Source: Sphingobacterium olei (GTDB lineage Bacteria > Bacteroidota > Bacteroidia > Sphingobacteriales > Sphingobacteriaceae). Taken from it: a stretch of 64,000 nt of DNA. The notes beneath the pieces were generated by a model. It saw only the letters and a list, made by a program, of their open reading frames with translations, had not been told where the DNA came from and did no database searches. Below are positions 44,768 through 52,707 of this stretch, piece by piece. Both the position numbers and the translations under genes were made by a program. How positions within the stretch are numbered: the first letter of the stretch is position 1; each line of letters begins with the position of its first letter. Location: assembly GCF_005048855.1 (NCBI RefSeq), contig NZ_SUME01000001.1, positions 558,001 through 622,000 of the forward strand, given 5' to 3'.

Positions 44768-45271
44768 ATGTCAAAAGAAAAGGACTATGTTATTCCTTCA
44801 AATGCCCGTATAGGACACGTACATTTAAAAGTGTCCAATCTCGAACGAGCGCTGGAATTTTACCGTGACCTATTAGGTTTTGAGCTCACCACGATGTACG
44901 GCGATCAGGCTGCGTTTCTATCCGCAGGAGGTTATCATCATCATATTGGATTGAATACATGGCATAGCAGGGGCGCTGGGTCAGCGCCTGCAGATGGTGT
45001 AGGCTTATATCACACGGCAATTGTTTACCCGAGTAGAAAAGATTTTGCTTTTGTCGTCGATCGTCTGCGGCGAGCATATTATCCATTGACAGGAGCGGCT
45101 GATCATGGTGTTTCAGAAGCATTGTATATGAATGATCCCGATGGCAATGGGGTAGAATTATATTGGGATCGCCCCAAAGAACAATGGCCACATCATCCAG
45201 ATGGTTCTTTGGAAATGTATACCCGTGCGCTGGATTTGGATGATTTATTGAAAGAACTTAATGAAAGTTAA
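44768..45271 (+). CDS. VOC family protein (extradiol dioxygenase / glyoxalase-like)
   Basis: The 167-aa protein from ATG 44768 (MSKEKDYVIPSNARIGHVHL) has the vicinal-oxygen-chelate repeats: IGHVHLKVSNLERALEFYRD and LGFELTTMYG, then GVGLYHTAIVYPSRKDFAFV and YMNDPDGNGVELYWDRP. Metal ligands His17, His93 (LYHTA) and Glu (GVELYW) are visible. This CatE-like single-chain form is often called catechol 2,3-dioxygenase; the substrate is unproven. The upstream open frame from GTG 44735 is not convincing. Confidence 0.88.
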   Translation: MSKEKDYVIPSNARIGHVHLKVSNLERALEFYRDLLGFELTTMYGDQAAFLSAGGYHHHIGLNTWHSRGAGSAPADGVGLYHTAIVYPSRKDFAFVVDRLRRAYYPLTGAADHGVSEALYMNDPDGNGVELYWDRPKEQWPHHPDGSLEMYTRALDLDDLLKELNES

Positions 45272-45524
45272 ATAAATATGTTTGTAATTGATCAACAAAC
45301 ACTTTCCAATTTAACTTATTAACTTTACCTATCAATTGGTTTCAGGCATAGCTGAAGAGAAGTTAGGAATGTAGCTTCTACAAAGAGAGAAAATATTTGA
45401 AATTTTGAAGTCAATCGTTCCGAAGCAAGGTTAAACTATGTTAACCAAGGGAACATGGGATATGAATCAAGGTGTTAGGTTGATTTAATCTGAATTGAGT
45501 CGGATCTTGTGTTTTATTCCCAAA

Positions 45525-45641
45525 CTAGTCTTTTCGTTTTTTTTCGGCTTGTTTCAATTTTTTGTCAGCCCTTTTTTCCTTGAAGTTTTTTACCGCGGTC
45601 TTTTTTCCAGTATCCTTCTTTGCTCCTTTATCTTTTGACAT
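45525..45641 (-). CDS. Small very basic protein, 38 aa
   Basis: ATG 45641 gives MSKDKGAKKDTGKKTAVKNF followed by KEKRADKKLKQAEKKRKD. Nearly half of the residues are Lys or Arg, no hydrophobic core. Similar lysine-rich 'KDKGAKK' micro-proteins are scattered in Bacteroidota and may bind nucleic acid, but no function is known to me. The longer open frame to 45719 runs into AT-rich sequence. It lies between two empty gaps. Confidence 0.6.
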   Translation of the reverse strand: MSKDKGAKKDTGKKTAVKNFKEKRADKKLKQAEKKRKD

Positions 45642-45790
45642 GATGTTTTTATAAAGTAATGTTTTTTGTAAGGTAATGTTTTTAAAGATACGATACAGTG
45701 ATATCTTTAAATATAACAATTAAAATGACGGTTCGATGTTTATAGGAACAAAGTCCGTGTCTTAATCTTAAGAAGAATTTTAACTAACTG

Positions 45791-46453
45791 TTAGTATAAT
45801 GTATGATTGTTTGCCCTTGCACGGCTTATCCAGGCCAGCAGCTGGCTGAGGATTAAAAAGAAAACAGTAATACCGAATACATATAGACTTACCCCGATTG
45901 CCCCCCCAGTCTTATCAGGATCAAGAAAAGGATAAGGATACCACCCCGTAAACGATGCACGGATAAATGTATAAATAAGCCACAGGAGCGGAAAGATAAG
46001 CCAGAGCAATGAACCACTCGATGTGACGACAAGTCTGGATGGCCACAGTAGCCACCAGACTGTAATAAAGAATGGCCCCAATTGGTGCAATATAAAATTA
46101 CTCCAGTTAAAGTGACCGGGGTTTGGGTTTACGTCTGTATCCTGCAATAAAAGTGCATATACAATTCCTGTTACCATCATATAGAGAACAGCTGACCCAC
46201 GAAGGTATCGGAACCATTCTCCCAACCTTTTCTTTTTTAAAATTGCTAGTGCCGCTATAAGGTAAGTGGCGGTAGCAATAAAGTTGCTCTGTACGGTAAA
46301 AAAACTGAACCTGTTCCACCCATAACTAGGGGAACTGGGGTCGACATTCCATGCATTCCATGGTGTTACGGCATATGTGGTGAGCATCGCCATCACAATC
46401 AATATGATCGCATTTATCCATTTTATTTTATGTGGTAATTCGGCTTTTTTCAT
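45791..46453 (-). CDS. Pr6Pr family membrane protein
   Basis: The 220-aa protein has six predicted transmembrane helices with the family's conserved polar positions: NRFSFFTVQSNFIATATYLI at residues 47-66, NWSNFILHQLGPFFITVWWL and FTGWYPYPFLDPDKTGG. The name refers to conserved Pro and Arg residues in six-helix proteins; function unknown. Monocistronic, convergent with nothing nearby. Confidence 0.85.
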   Translation of the reverse strand: MKKAELPHKIKWINAIILIVMAMLTTYAVTPWNAWNVDPSSPSYGWNRFSFFTVQSNFIATATYLIAALAILKKKRLGEWFRYLRGSAVLYMMVTGIVYALLLQDTDVNPNPGHFNWSNFILHQLGPFFITVWWLLWPSRLVVTSSGSLLWLIFPLLWLIYTFIRASFTGWYPYPFLDPDKTGGAIGVSLYVFGITVFFLILSQLLAWISRARANNHTLY

Positions 46454-46631
46454 TGGTTTTTCAATATTTCACGGCGATTAAAGATAACGGAAAATTTTTA
46501 TTAAAAAAAGGTGAATAGCCTCTTTACGATATGATCCAAATCTTTTTTATCAGTTTTTAATCGAATTTGAAAGCTCTATTGATTGAAACTATTAAATAAA
46601 AGATGAAAATTCTTTTGTTTTTAAATTTATT

Positions 46632-46647
46632 ATCGTAATATTGCGAT
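46632..46647 (+). promoter_or_regulatory. Candidate ArsR operator 1, overlapping the arsR promoter
   Basis: ATCGTAATATTGCGAT is a near-perfect inverted repeat. It covers TAATATTG (46636-46643), which with TTTG at 46614-46617 and an 18-bp spacer makes a plausible promoter for the ATG at 46664. Repressor binding here would block the -7 box. Confidence 0.7.
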
Positions 46648-46663
46648 GTAAATAAATACAGAA

Positions 46664-46993
46664 ATGGGAGTTACAAAAACAGAGATATATAAAGACGAAC
46701 AAAACAAGTTAGCATCGCTTCTTAAAGTTCTAGGACATCCTGCTAGAATAACTATCCTGCAATTTATTATCAACCAAAAATCATGTATTTGTAATGATTT
46801 GGTTGAGGAATTAGGATTGGCACAGGCAACGATTTCACAACATCTAAAAGAATTAAAAGGTATCGGAATTATCCAAGGTTCAATAGACTGGAAATCTGTT
46901 TGTTATTGTATTGAAGAGAAAGTATGGAAAGAATTTCAAAAAGACTTCAATATCTTTTTCAATCAGGATGTGAAAGTACACCAGTGCTGTTAA
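46664..46993 (+). CDS. arsR: ArsR/SmtB family metal(loid)-responsive repressor
   Basis: The 109-aa winged-helix protein has LASLLKVLGHPARITILQFI (helix 1-2), NQKSCICNDLVEELGLAQAT (helix 3 with a Cys-x-Cys that could sense As/Sb or other metals) and ISQHLKELKGIGIIQGSID (recognition helix and wing). The end VHQCC adds two more cysteines. A palindrome covers its own promoter and a close copy lies between it and the next gene, consistent with autoregulation and control of the downstream pair. Confidence 0.92.
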   Translation: MGVTKTEIYKDEQNKLASLLKVLGHPARITILQFIINQKSCICNDLVEELGLAQATISQHLKELKGIGIIQGSIDWKSVCYCIEEKVWKEFQKDFNIFFNQDVKVHQCC

Positions 46994-47013
46994 AATCTTT
47001 TTTTTATTTTAAT

Positions 47014-47029
47014 ATCGTTATATCGCTAT
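47014..47029 (+). promoter_or_regulatory. Candidate ArsR operator 2, upstream of the DUF6428 gene
   Basis: ATCGTTATATCGCTAT shares 13 of 16 positions with operator 1 (46632-46647). It sits 50 bp upstream of the ATG at 47079, in the gap between arsR and the DUF6428 gene. Confidence 0.6.
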
Positions 47030-47078
47030 ATAACATATGTATACTTGAGTTATTCATTTTTTTTAGAATTTAGTTATT

Positions 47079-47552
47079 ATGAAATTATCAGAAATCAAAG
47101 AAATCTTACCAGCATTGGAGAATGTTGAATTTCAATTAGAAAACGGAACATTTGTTCCCGAACATTTTCATGTTACGGAAGTGGGACAAATCATTAAAAA
47201 TTTTATCGATTGTGGTGGAGTACTCCGCAAGGAAAAAACAGTCAATTTTCAATTGTGGAATGCTGATGATTATGAACACAGATTGAAACCGGAAAAGCTA
47301 TTAAATATAATTAAACTTTCAGAGGAAAAATTAGGAATAGAAGATGCTGAGATTGAAGTAGAATACCAAAGCGATACTATTGGTAAATACGATTTGGATT
47401 TCAACGGAAATACATTTGTATTGAAAAATAAAACCACTGCCTGTTTAGCTCAGGATGCCTGTGGTATCCCTTCCGAAAAAGAAAAGAAAAGCTTGTCCAC
47501 GTTAACTGTAAATCAATCCTCTTGTTGCGCTCCAAATTCCGGGTGTTGTTAA
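47079..47552 (+). CDS. DUF6428 family protein of the ars operon
   Basis: The 157-aa protein starts MKLSEIKEILPALENVEFQL, a family usually located between arsR and an arsenate-reductase-like gene in Bacteroidota. Residues 20-120 form an alpha/beta domain (FVPEHFHVTEVGQI, FQLWNADDYEHRLKP). The C-terminal 45 residues hold six cysteines, ending SSCCAPNSGCC, a likely metal(loid)-binding tail. Function unproven. It is 18 bp upstream of the phosphatase-like gene, so co-transcribed. Confidence 0.88.
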   Translation: MKLSEIKEILPALENVEFQLENGTFVPEHFHVTEVGQIIKNFIDCGGVLRKEKTVNFQLWNADDYEHRLKPEKLLNIIKLSEEKLGIEDAEIEVEYQSDTIGKYDLDFNGNTFVLKNKTTACLAQDACGIPSEKEKKSLSTLTVNQSSCCAPNSGCC

Positions 47553-47570
47553 ACCTTCAAATTAGATATT

Positions 47571-48185
47571 ATGTATCCGATATTATTAAATACCATTCAA
47601 CAATTACAATGGGACCAAATCAATAATGATGCGCGTAAAAGTACTTTACAGCCATTAATTGATTTTATTCAGCAAAAAATAAATAGCAAGCAAGAAATAA
47701 ATCTCAATTTTATTTGTACCCATAATTCCCGTAGGAGCCATTTATCACAGATTTGGGCACAAGTAGCCGCTTCTCACTTCGGTATTCAGAATATAGCGTG
47801 CTATTCGGGAGGTACTGAAGAAACGGCATTGTTTCCAAAAGTAGCAGAGACGTTATCCGATAACGGATTTCATATTTTCCAGATTAGTGAAGGCAATAAT
47901 CCTGTATATGTCATAAAATATAGTGAGAATTCTCTACCAATAATCGGGTTTTCTAAAAAGTATGATAGTCCTTTTAATCCTGTATCCGCTTTTGCGGCTA
48001 TAATGACTTGTTCACAAGCTGATGGTGGATGTCCGTTTATCGCTGGAGCTGAAAAAAGGATTCCCATTACATTTGAAGATCCTAAAATTTCAGATAGCAC
48101 TTCCGAGCAGACAACGGTATATGCAGAAAGAAGCTTACAGATAGCAGCAGAAATGTTTTATGTCTTTTCAAAAATTACGAATTAG
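47571..48185 (+). CDS. Low-molecular-weight phosphatase-type arsenate reductase-like protein
   Basis: The 204-aa protein has an LMW-PTP loop CTHNSRRS (residues 46-53; C-x5-R-S) and a later CSQADGGCPFIAG segment providing two further cysteines, as in thioredoxin-coupled arsenate reductases, followed by ITFEDPKISD with the general-acid Asp region. Bacteroidota genes of this type are annotated as protein-tyrosine-phosphatase or arsenate reductase. It follows DUF6428. No ArsB/Acr3 pump lies downstream, so export, if any, must be encoded elsewhere. Confidence 0.85.
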   Translation: MYPILLNTIQQLQWDQINNDARKSTLQPLIDFIQQKINSKQEINLNFICTHNSRRSHLSQIWAQVAASHFGIQNIACYSGGTEETALFPKVAETLSDNGFHIFQISEGNNPVYVIKYSENSLPIIGFSKKYDSPFNPVSAFAAIMTCSQADGGCPFIAGAEKRIPITFEDPKISDSTSEQTTVYAERSLQIAAEMFYVFSKITN

Positions 48186-48273
48186 CCAATGCAGAAGTGT
48201 TACAGTTGAATCAATGTAAAAAGAGTATACGGTTTAAGTCAGATCAGGTCTTATCTTTTAGGTATAATTTTAT

Positions 48274-49224
48274 TTAGTTGCGGAACTTTTGTGTAACCAT
48301 CAAACCATAAATGCCACCATCAAGGATGCCGATTCCCACGCGACCGAATGCTTTTCGAAGTATGTTGGCACGATGTCCCGGCGAATTCATCAATCCATCA
48401 TGAGCCAAGGGGAGGGTTTGTGCAAGTGCTAAATTTTCGCCTGCCGTGAGAAACCTGATGTTAGCCGTACGTATGCGATCAAAAGGCGTCTTCCCGTCCG
48501 GTGAAATGTGTGAAAAATACCTTCTTGCAAACATATCTTCCGAGTGTTGGCGGGCTACAGGTGTCAATTCTTCATCTAGCTCGAGCGCCGGCAGGTTTGC
48601 TTTTGCCCGCTCTTCGTTTACAAGATTGAGCATCTGGCTTTCCAAATCTGGTCTCGGTTTTGGATTTTCCGCTGCAAAGGGAAGTTTTATACTTTCAGAC
48701 GATTCAGGCGCTATGGTCATTTTATTGATGGAACGGTTTACCGCTTCAAGTGCCGGGGCGAATGGCCGCTCAATCCGGACCAAACCATCTGTCAGCCGCT
48801 CTGCGATTTTACTTTTCCGTGTTTGTAACGTTAGCGTTTCCGACAAGGGCAGTAAAAGTAAAAGAGTGGAAAGGATAGCGGCATAGAGCAATCCCGTGAT
48901 GACACCGGGTACAAATCCTAAAATGGCGTTCAATCGATGTTTCTGTATTTTCAACGGGATAGCGTTCAAGGCCTTGGTTGCAAACAGTGACAGGACAGAA
49001 CCAGTGATAAGCAACGTGAGCAGGAATGACAAAGGCATTGCCCATATACCGGCTGTGATATTAGCCTCAAAAAAACGGGCTACATGTCTATATAATGCGA
49101 AAGTAACTAGCAAACTTCCTAGCCATGAGACCAGCCCAGTCATTCCCGCAAAGAAACCCCTAGCCATCCCACTCCATACAGAGGTCAGGAAAATGAGCAA
49201 AAGTATAATATCGATCATGTTCAT
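48274..49224 (-). CDS. CvpA-like membrane domain fused to extracellular CAP (SCP/PR1) domain
   Basis: A 316-aa two-part protein. Residues 1-150 hold four helices in the CvpA/colicin V production pattern (MIDIILLLIFLTSVWSGMAR, GFFAGMTGLVSWLGSLL, LNAILGFVPGVITGLLYAAI). A linker of about 50 residues follows. Residues about 195-316 are a CAP domain: MLNLVNEERAKANLPALELD, PVARQHSEDMFARRYFSHIS, AGENLALAQT and SPGHRANILRKAFGRVGIGI, with the cavity His and Glu in place. It is likely anchored with CAP outside. GC is higher than its neighbours (for example 48600-48900), hinting at transfer. Confidence 0.92.
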   Translation of the reverse strand: MNMIDIILLLIFLTSVWSGMARGFFAGMTGLVSWLGSLLVTFALYRHVARFFEANITAGIWAMPLSFLLTLLITGSVLSLFATKALNAIPLKIQKHRLNAILGFVPGVITGLLYAAILSTLLLLLPLSETLTLQTRKSKIAERLTDGLVRIERPFAPALEAVNRSINKMTIAPESSESIKLPFAAENPKPRPDLESQMLNLVNEERAKANLPALELDEELTPVARQHSEDMFARRYFSHISPDGKTPFDRIRTANIRFLTAGENLALAQTLPLAHDGLMNSPGHRANILRKAFGRVGIGILDGGIYGLMVTQKFRN

Positions 49225-49382
49225 ACTGTTTCGATATTACAATTAATACAATTAAATGTTTTATTTAAAAGGAAATTATTATGTAAGTGTTACAGTGTAG
49301 CGACCTATAGAAGCCTTCAAAATGCCTATTTCGACTATAGAAGAGTTTATCAATCGTATTGCTTTTCAAACTAATTCGCTGT

Positions 49383-49916
49383 TCATTTTTTTCGTTTGTA
49401 ATGTAATTGTATCAATCCCGTATCAAATGTTTTTGTAGTTATAATTTCAAGTATTTGCTCAGGTCTTCCGTCTTTAAATAGTCTTGTTCCGACGCCTAAT
49501 AAAACTGGTATAACCGAAATTATTAACTCGTCTATTAGGTCGTGATTTAGTAGTTCATTTATTATTTCTGCACCCCCGTCACAATAAATATTTTTTCCAC
49601 TTTCAGCTTTTAATCGTTTAACCAAATCGGTCAAGCTTCCTGTGTAAAAATTGGTTCTGCCTACGCTCGGCCTTTGAGTTCTTGTTATGACATAGACATT
49701 TCTTTGTCCGTCATCGTAGTGAGAAGATCCGATTTCTTTAACCACATAATCAAAGGTTTTTCTACCGATAATTAAAGTGTCTATTGTGTTTATAAATTTT
49801 GCGTAACCATAGTCTTCTCCTTCTTTTTCTACTAATTTCAAGAAGCTAAGGTCATCATTGGGTTTAGCAATGTAACCGTCCAAACTTGTTGCAATGAAAA
49901 GTGATAATTTTCGCAT
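49383..49916 (-). CDS. Dihydrofolate reductase family protein (RibD C-terminal-like)
   Basis: The 177-aa protein begins RKLSLFIATSLDGYIAKPND and has TLIIGRKTFDYVVK, YVITRT, IYCDGGAEIINELLNHDLID and ELIISVIPVLLGVGTRLF. These are the marks of the YyaP/RibD_C branch of the DHFR fold, which binds NADPH; the substrate is unknown and true folate reduction is unlikely. ATG 49916 starts at the conserved strand. Monocistronic. Confidence 0.9.
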   Translation of the reverse strand: MRKLSLFIATSLDGYIAKPNDDLSFLKLVEKEGEDYGYAKFINTIDTLIIGRKTFDYVVKEIGSSHYDDGQRNVYVITRTQRPSVGRTNFYTGSLTDLVKRLKAESGKNIYCDGGAEIINELLNHDLIDELIISVIPVLLGVGTRLFKDGRPEQILEIITTKTFDTGLIQLHYKRKK

Positions 49917-50084
49917 TTCTTTTTATACTTGTTCAGTTCGCCGGAATGAAAAGATCCGGACGTTTCTTACTATGTTGGTTTACGATTCGTTCGTGCTCAG
50001 GAACCATTCAATTTTTTATCTGTTAATATATGCTTGGCCAAATGCTAAGAATAGTTGGGAAAGCATGCATATTTTGGGATAAAT

Positions 50085-50324
50085 TTAAGCATTCGAATTA
50101 GGACGGGGCTGGGGGCCACGTTTGTAGATAATCAGTCCATTAAGGAAATTTCGGAGTAGTTGATCGCCGCAAGGTTTAAAATTTGGATGGTCTTCTTTGC
50201 GGAATATTGCACTTAGTTCAGTTTTCGTCACCCTGAAATCCACTAAGGCTAATACTTCAACAATATCGTCGTCAGTAAATTTTAAAGCTACTCGAAGCTT
50301 TTTCATAATATCATTGTTGCTCAT
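50085..50324 (-). CDS. DUF1456 (YehS-like) protein, single repeat
   Basis: The 79-aa protein has one and a half of the DUF1456 helical unit: NNDIMKKLRVALKFTDDDIV, EVLALVDFRVTKTELSAIFR and KEDHPNFKPCGDQLLRNFLN with GLI. E. coli YehS has about 156 aa with two copies, so this is a half-length form; a 71-79-aa variant is, as far as I recall, usual in some groups and does not need to be a truncation. Function unknown. Confidence 0.85.
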   Translation of the reverse strand: MSNNDIMKKLRVALKFTDDDIVEVLALVDFRVTKTELSAIFRKEDHPNFKPCGDQLLRNFLNGLIIYKRGPQPRPNSNA

Positions 50325-50597
50325 GATGTAAATTTATGAAAACTATGCTAAAAAAACATATCTTTTGAGGAATAGTACTGCGTAGAACTCCATTTTTATG
50401 GTTTTCCAAATCGTAACGGAAAATCTATTATTCGTTCAGGAGGAATCAATTACTGTCAGCGAATTCGTCAACCTGGTTTTTAGAAAGTGTAACTCAATCT
50501 GTGTCCTTGGATACCGCTGGTCGACTACGAAAATACCGAGCAATGCGGATCGTATTGTGCTATCTGTTCACGATAGTCCTATCTCCACATTTCACGA

Positions 50598-51140
50598 TTA
50601 CCGAAATGATGTTAATGCACTGCCAAGAATTTTTACACGTTTTGCCCATATTCGGTACGATATAAATAGCTGTACGAGGAATATGGAAATAATAATAGCC
50701 AGTGAAATATATTTACCCGGGTTAAAGTTTACTCCGTTGAAAAAAAACAAAAGAAACCCAGAGAGGTAAATCTGTCTGGTAATAATGGAAGCGATAGCGT
50801 AAACTTTAACTTTAGATTTGTACCTGTTTAACGATTCTCGAATATTAGTTCCCTGCACCGGGTATTTAGCAATGCGATAACCCAGAAGGTTGTGAATAAT
50901 GGGTATAAGCACAGATAGTACAAGCACGATATTAATCCATACTGGTTTTTTGTCACCGTCGAACATAGAATAATAGCATATCAGAAAAATGCTCCATGCA
51001 ATGATTTCGATGGTCAATTGTTTTCTAATACCGCTAAGAACAGGGTGCATTTTTTCGGATGCCATGTCGCGAATTTCCTGATCGGAAACTCGTGGAGATT
51101 CCACTGTGCTCCATGTAGTCTTTATGTCGTTCAGTTCCAT
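50598..51140 (-). CDS. Membrane protein paired with the ECF sigma gene
   Basis: The 180-aa protein starts 2 bp after the sigma factor stop codon, so it is in the same operon. It has a soluble N-terminus (MELNDIKTTWSTVESPRVSD) and four helices at about residues 44-60, 67-88, 114-132 and 140-160. The position suggests an anti-sigma or sensor role, but no anti-sigma zinc motif is visible. I do not recognise a named family. Confidence 0.75.
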   Translation of the reverse strand: MELNDIKTTWSTVESPRVSDQEIRDMASEKMHPVLSGIRKQLTIEIIAWSIFLICYYSMFDGDKKPVWINIVLVLSVLIPIIHNLLGYRIAKYPVQGTNIRESLNRYKSKVKVYAIASIITRQIYLSGFLLFFFNGVNFNPGKYISLAIIISIFLVQLFISYRIWAKRVKILGSALTSFR

Positions 51141-51142
51141 TA

Positions 51143-51618
51143 TTAATTGTTTAATAAGTTTTTAATTTTGATTTTAATCCTGTTCAATTTGACACCAACA
51201 TTATTTTCACTTATTCCTATTATTTCCGCTATTTGTTGATAGCTCAAATCCTCAAGGTATAGGGTAATTATTGCCTTTTCGGCATCATTAAGCCTTTTTA
51301 GCGCATTGAATAAACGCTCTTGACGAAAGGCAAGTTCTTCATCGGCTGTTCGTCTGCCAGATCGTGCAAGACAGGGGAGTACTCAATTGCATGTTTCTTT
51401 TTACGGAATGAGGCAATTGCAGTATTCAGCGCAATGCGATAGATCCAGGTGCTGATTTTAGACTCATTTTTAAATGTCTGATGGGATTTCCAAAGTTGGA
51501 ATGTTATTTCCTGAAAGAGGTCTTCACGATCCTCGCGGATATCGCGGTACAGGCGACATACTTTATGGATAATTCCCTGATGCTCACTTATAAGTGCTAA
51601 GAACAAGGCTTCATCCAT
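51143..51618 (-). pseudogene. ECF sigma-70 factor split by a frameshift
   Basis: Frame one from ATG 51618 encodes region 2 (ISEHQGIIHKVCRLYRDIRE, DREDLFQEITFQLWKS, STWIYRIALNTAIASFRKKK) and then diverges to a stop at 51298. In the neighbouring frame region 4 is intact: DEELAFRQERLFNALKRLND, AEKAIITLYLEDLSYQQIAE, IIGISENNVGVKLNRIKIKI, ending at TAA 51143-51145. The switch falls at about 51341-51365 near TCATCGGCTGTTCG. One base would restore a full-length ECF sigma. Either a recent mutation, programmed frameshift or sequencing error. Confidence 0.85.
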
Positions 51619-52161
51619 CACTATCTTTTATTAAAGGTAATAATTTTGCAACCCGCTGTATGTTCGTTTTATTCATATTATCTGAATTTCCTAATAAGTA
51701 GCGGAAATATGAAAAAACTTACAGCGTTTTATTAAATATTTTGAGTTTGCTAAAGGAGGCATACCTAAAGTCATTTGATTGGGACATGATGTAAGTTTTG
51801 CTGTTGCTGTATAACGAAGAGTCTAAAATCATAAAAACATGAAACAATTTGGATTAAACACCTTAGAAAGAAGTCCGTTGGCAATCCAGACAGTCGCAAT
51901 AAAGAAGTTTAAAAGCACATGTTTTTTTATGACCGTCTTTTTCTCGTCATCTCCATTCTGTCAATGTATCGGTGTCTTTTTGAATTTAGGTCCCAGTTTT
52001 TAAGCTTTGCATCGGGCAGGATTATTACAAGGCCGAATGCCAAGCTAAACTACAAATTTAAAGTGAATTCTTTCAATAAGGAATTGCTTTAAAAACTTCG
52101 TCAATATAAGCTCGTTAAATAACTGTCCGAGTATGCCAAAAGACGATTGAAATTCAAAAGA
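51619..52161. other. Spacer of about 540 bp, no confirmed gene
   Basis: A short ORF from ATG 51839 to about 52003 (54 aa, MKQFGLNTLERSPLAIQTVA) is open but has no recognised similarity, and the following 140 bp contain in-frame stops interrupting peptide-like sequence (for example KLRQYKLVK, SEYAKRRLKFKRM) that leads toward the next gene. This could be degraded coding sequence; I cannot identify it. Confidence 0.4.
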
Positions 52162-52677
52162 ATGTTTCATGATTACTTTATCATCCATCTGTATGAAACT
52201 ATGCTCGTGATATATGGATTTGAAAGCCCCTTTTACCTGTTCGTCAACAAAATAGTTTGGTCTATCACTTATAGATATGGATATTTCCGATATCTTATCG
52301 GGATAATGGATAATAGTTCTGTATTACCGTCTGCTTGGAAAATTAGTAAGCGTGGTCAGCTGTCCCGATTGGGGGAAACGATCCATTTTTTACACCCCGA
52401 AAATCGCGTACGCATGTGGAGAGAGGGGAATGTTTTTCAGGTGGAAATTTGGCTCCATGAGGTTTTTTCAAACTTAGGTTATAAAATGTTTACATATTGC
52501 TTATCAAATGGCTTTTTTGTTTCACGCTTTCGCGAGGATGATATCGATAATCTTCGAAAAAACCTTCTCTCTTTGAAAACAGGTATTCAATCATTGAAAA
52601 GCCCCGTTTACTCATTTTCAAAAAACGCTCTTTCTTTATCGTATATATTTAAATATTCAATAGGGGTGACCTATTGA
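52162..52677 (+). CDS. Unknown protein of about 171 aa upstream of the collagen-like gene
   Basis: The frame is open from a TTG at 52147, with ATG codons at 52162 (MFHDYFIIHLYETMLVIYGF) and 52306 (MDNSSVLPSAWKISKRGQLS). The part after 52306 looks more like a folded protein: TIHFLHPENRVRMWREGNVF, QVEIWLHEVFSNLGY, then FREDDIDNLRKNLLSLKTGI. No family recognised. The N-terminal section is uncertain and may not be translated. It ends 30 bp before the collagen-like lipoprotein start. Confidence 0.45.
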   Translation: MFHDYFIIHLYETMLVIYGFESPFYLFVNKIVWSITYRYGYFRYLIGIMDNSSVLPSAWKISKRGQLSRLGETIHFLHPENRVRMWREGNVFQVEIWLHEVFSNLGYKMFTYCLSNGFFVSRFREDDIDNLRKNLLSLKTGIQSLKSPVYSFSKNALSLSYIFKYSIGVTY

Positions 52678-52707
52678 TTACTAAAGATGAACAAATCTAT
52701 ATCGACT

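Noticed and set aside
50398..50769. Plus-strand ORF of 123 codons
   Set aside because: Mostly antisense to the 180-aa membrane protein and its downstream gap, no promoter, no protein-like pattern.
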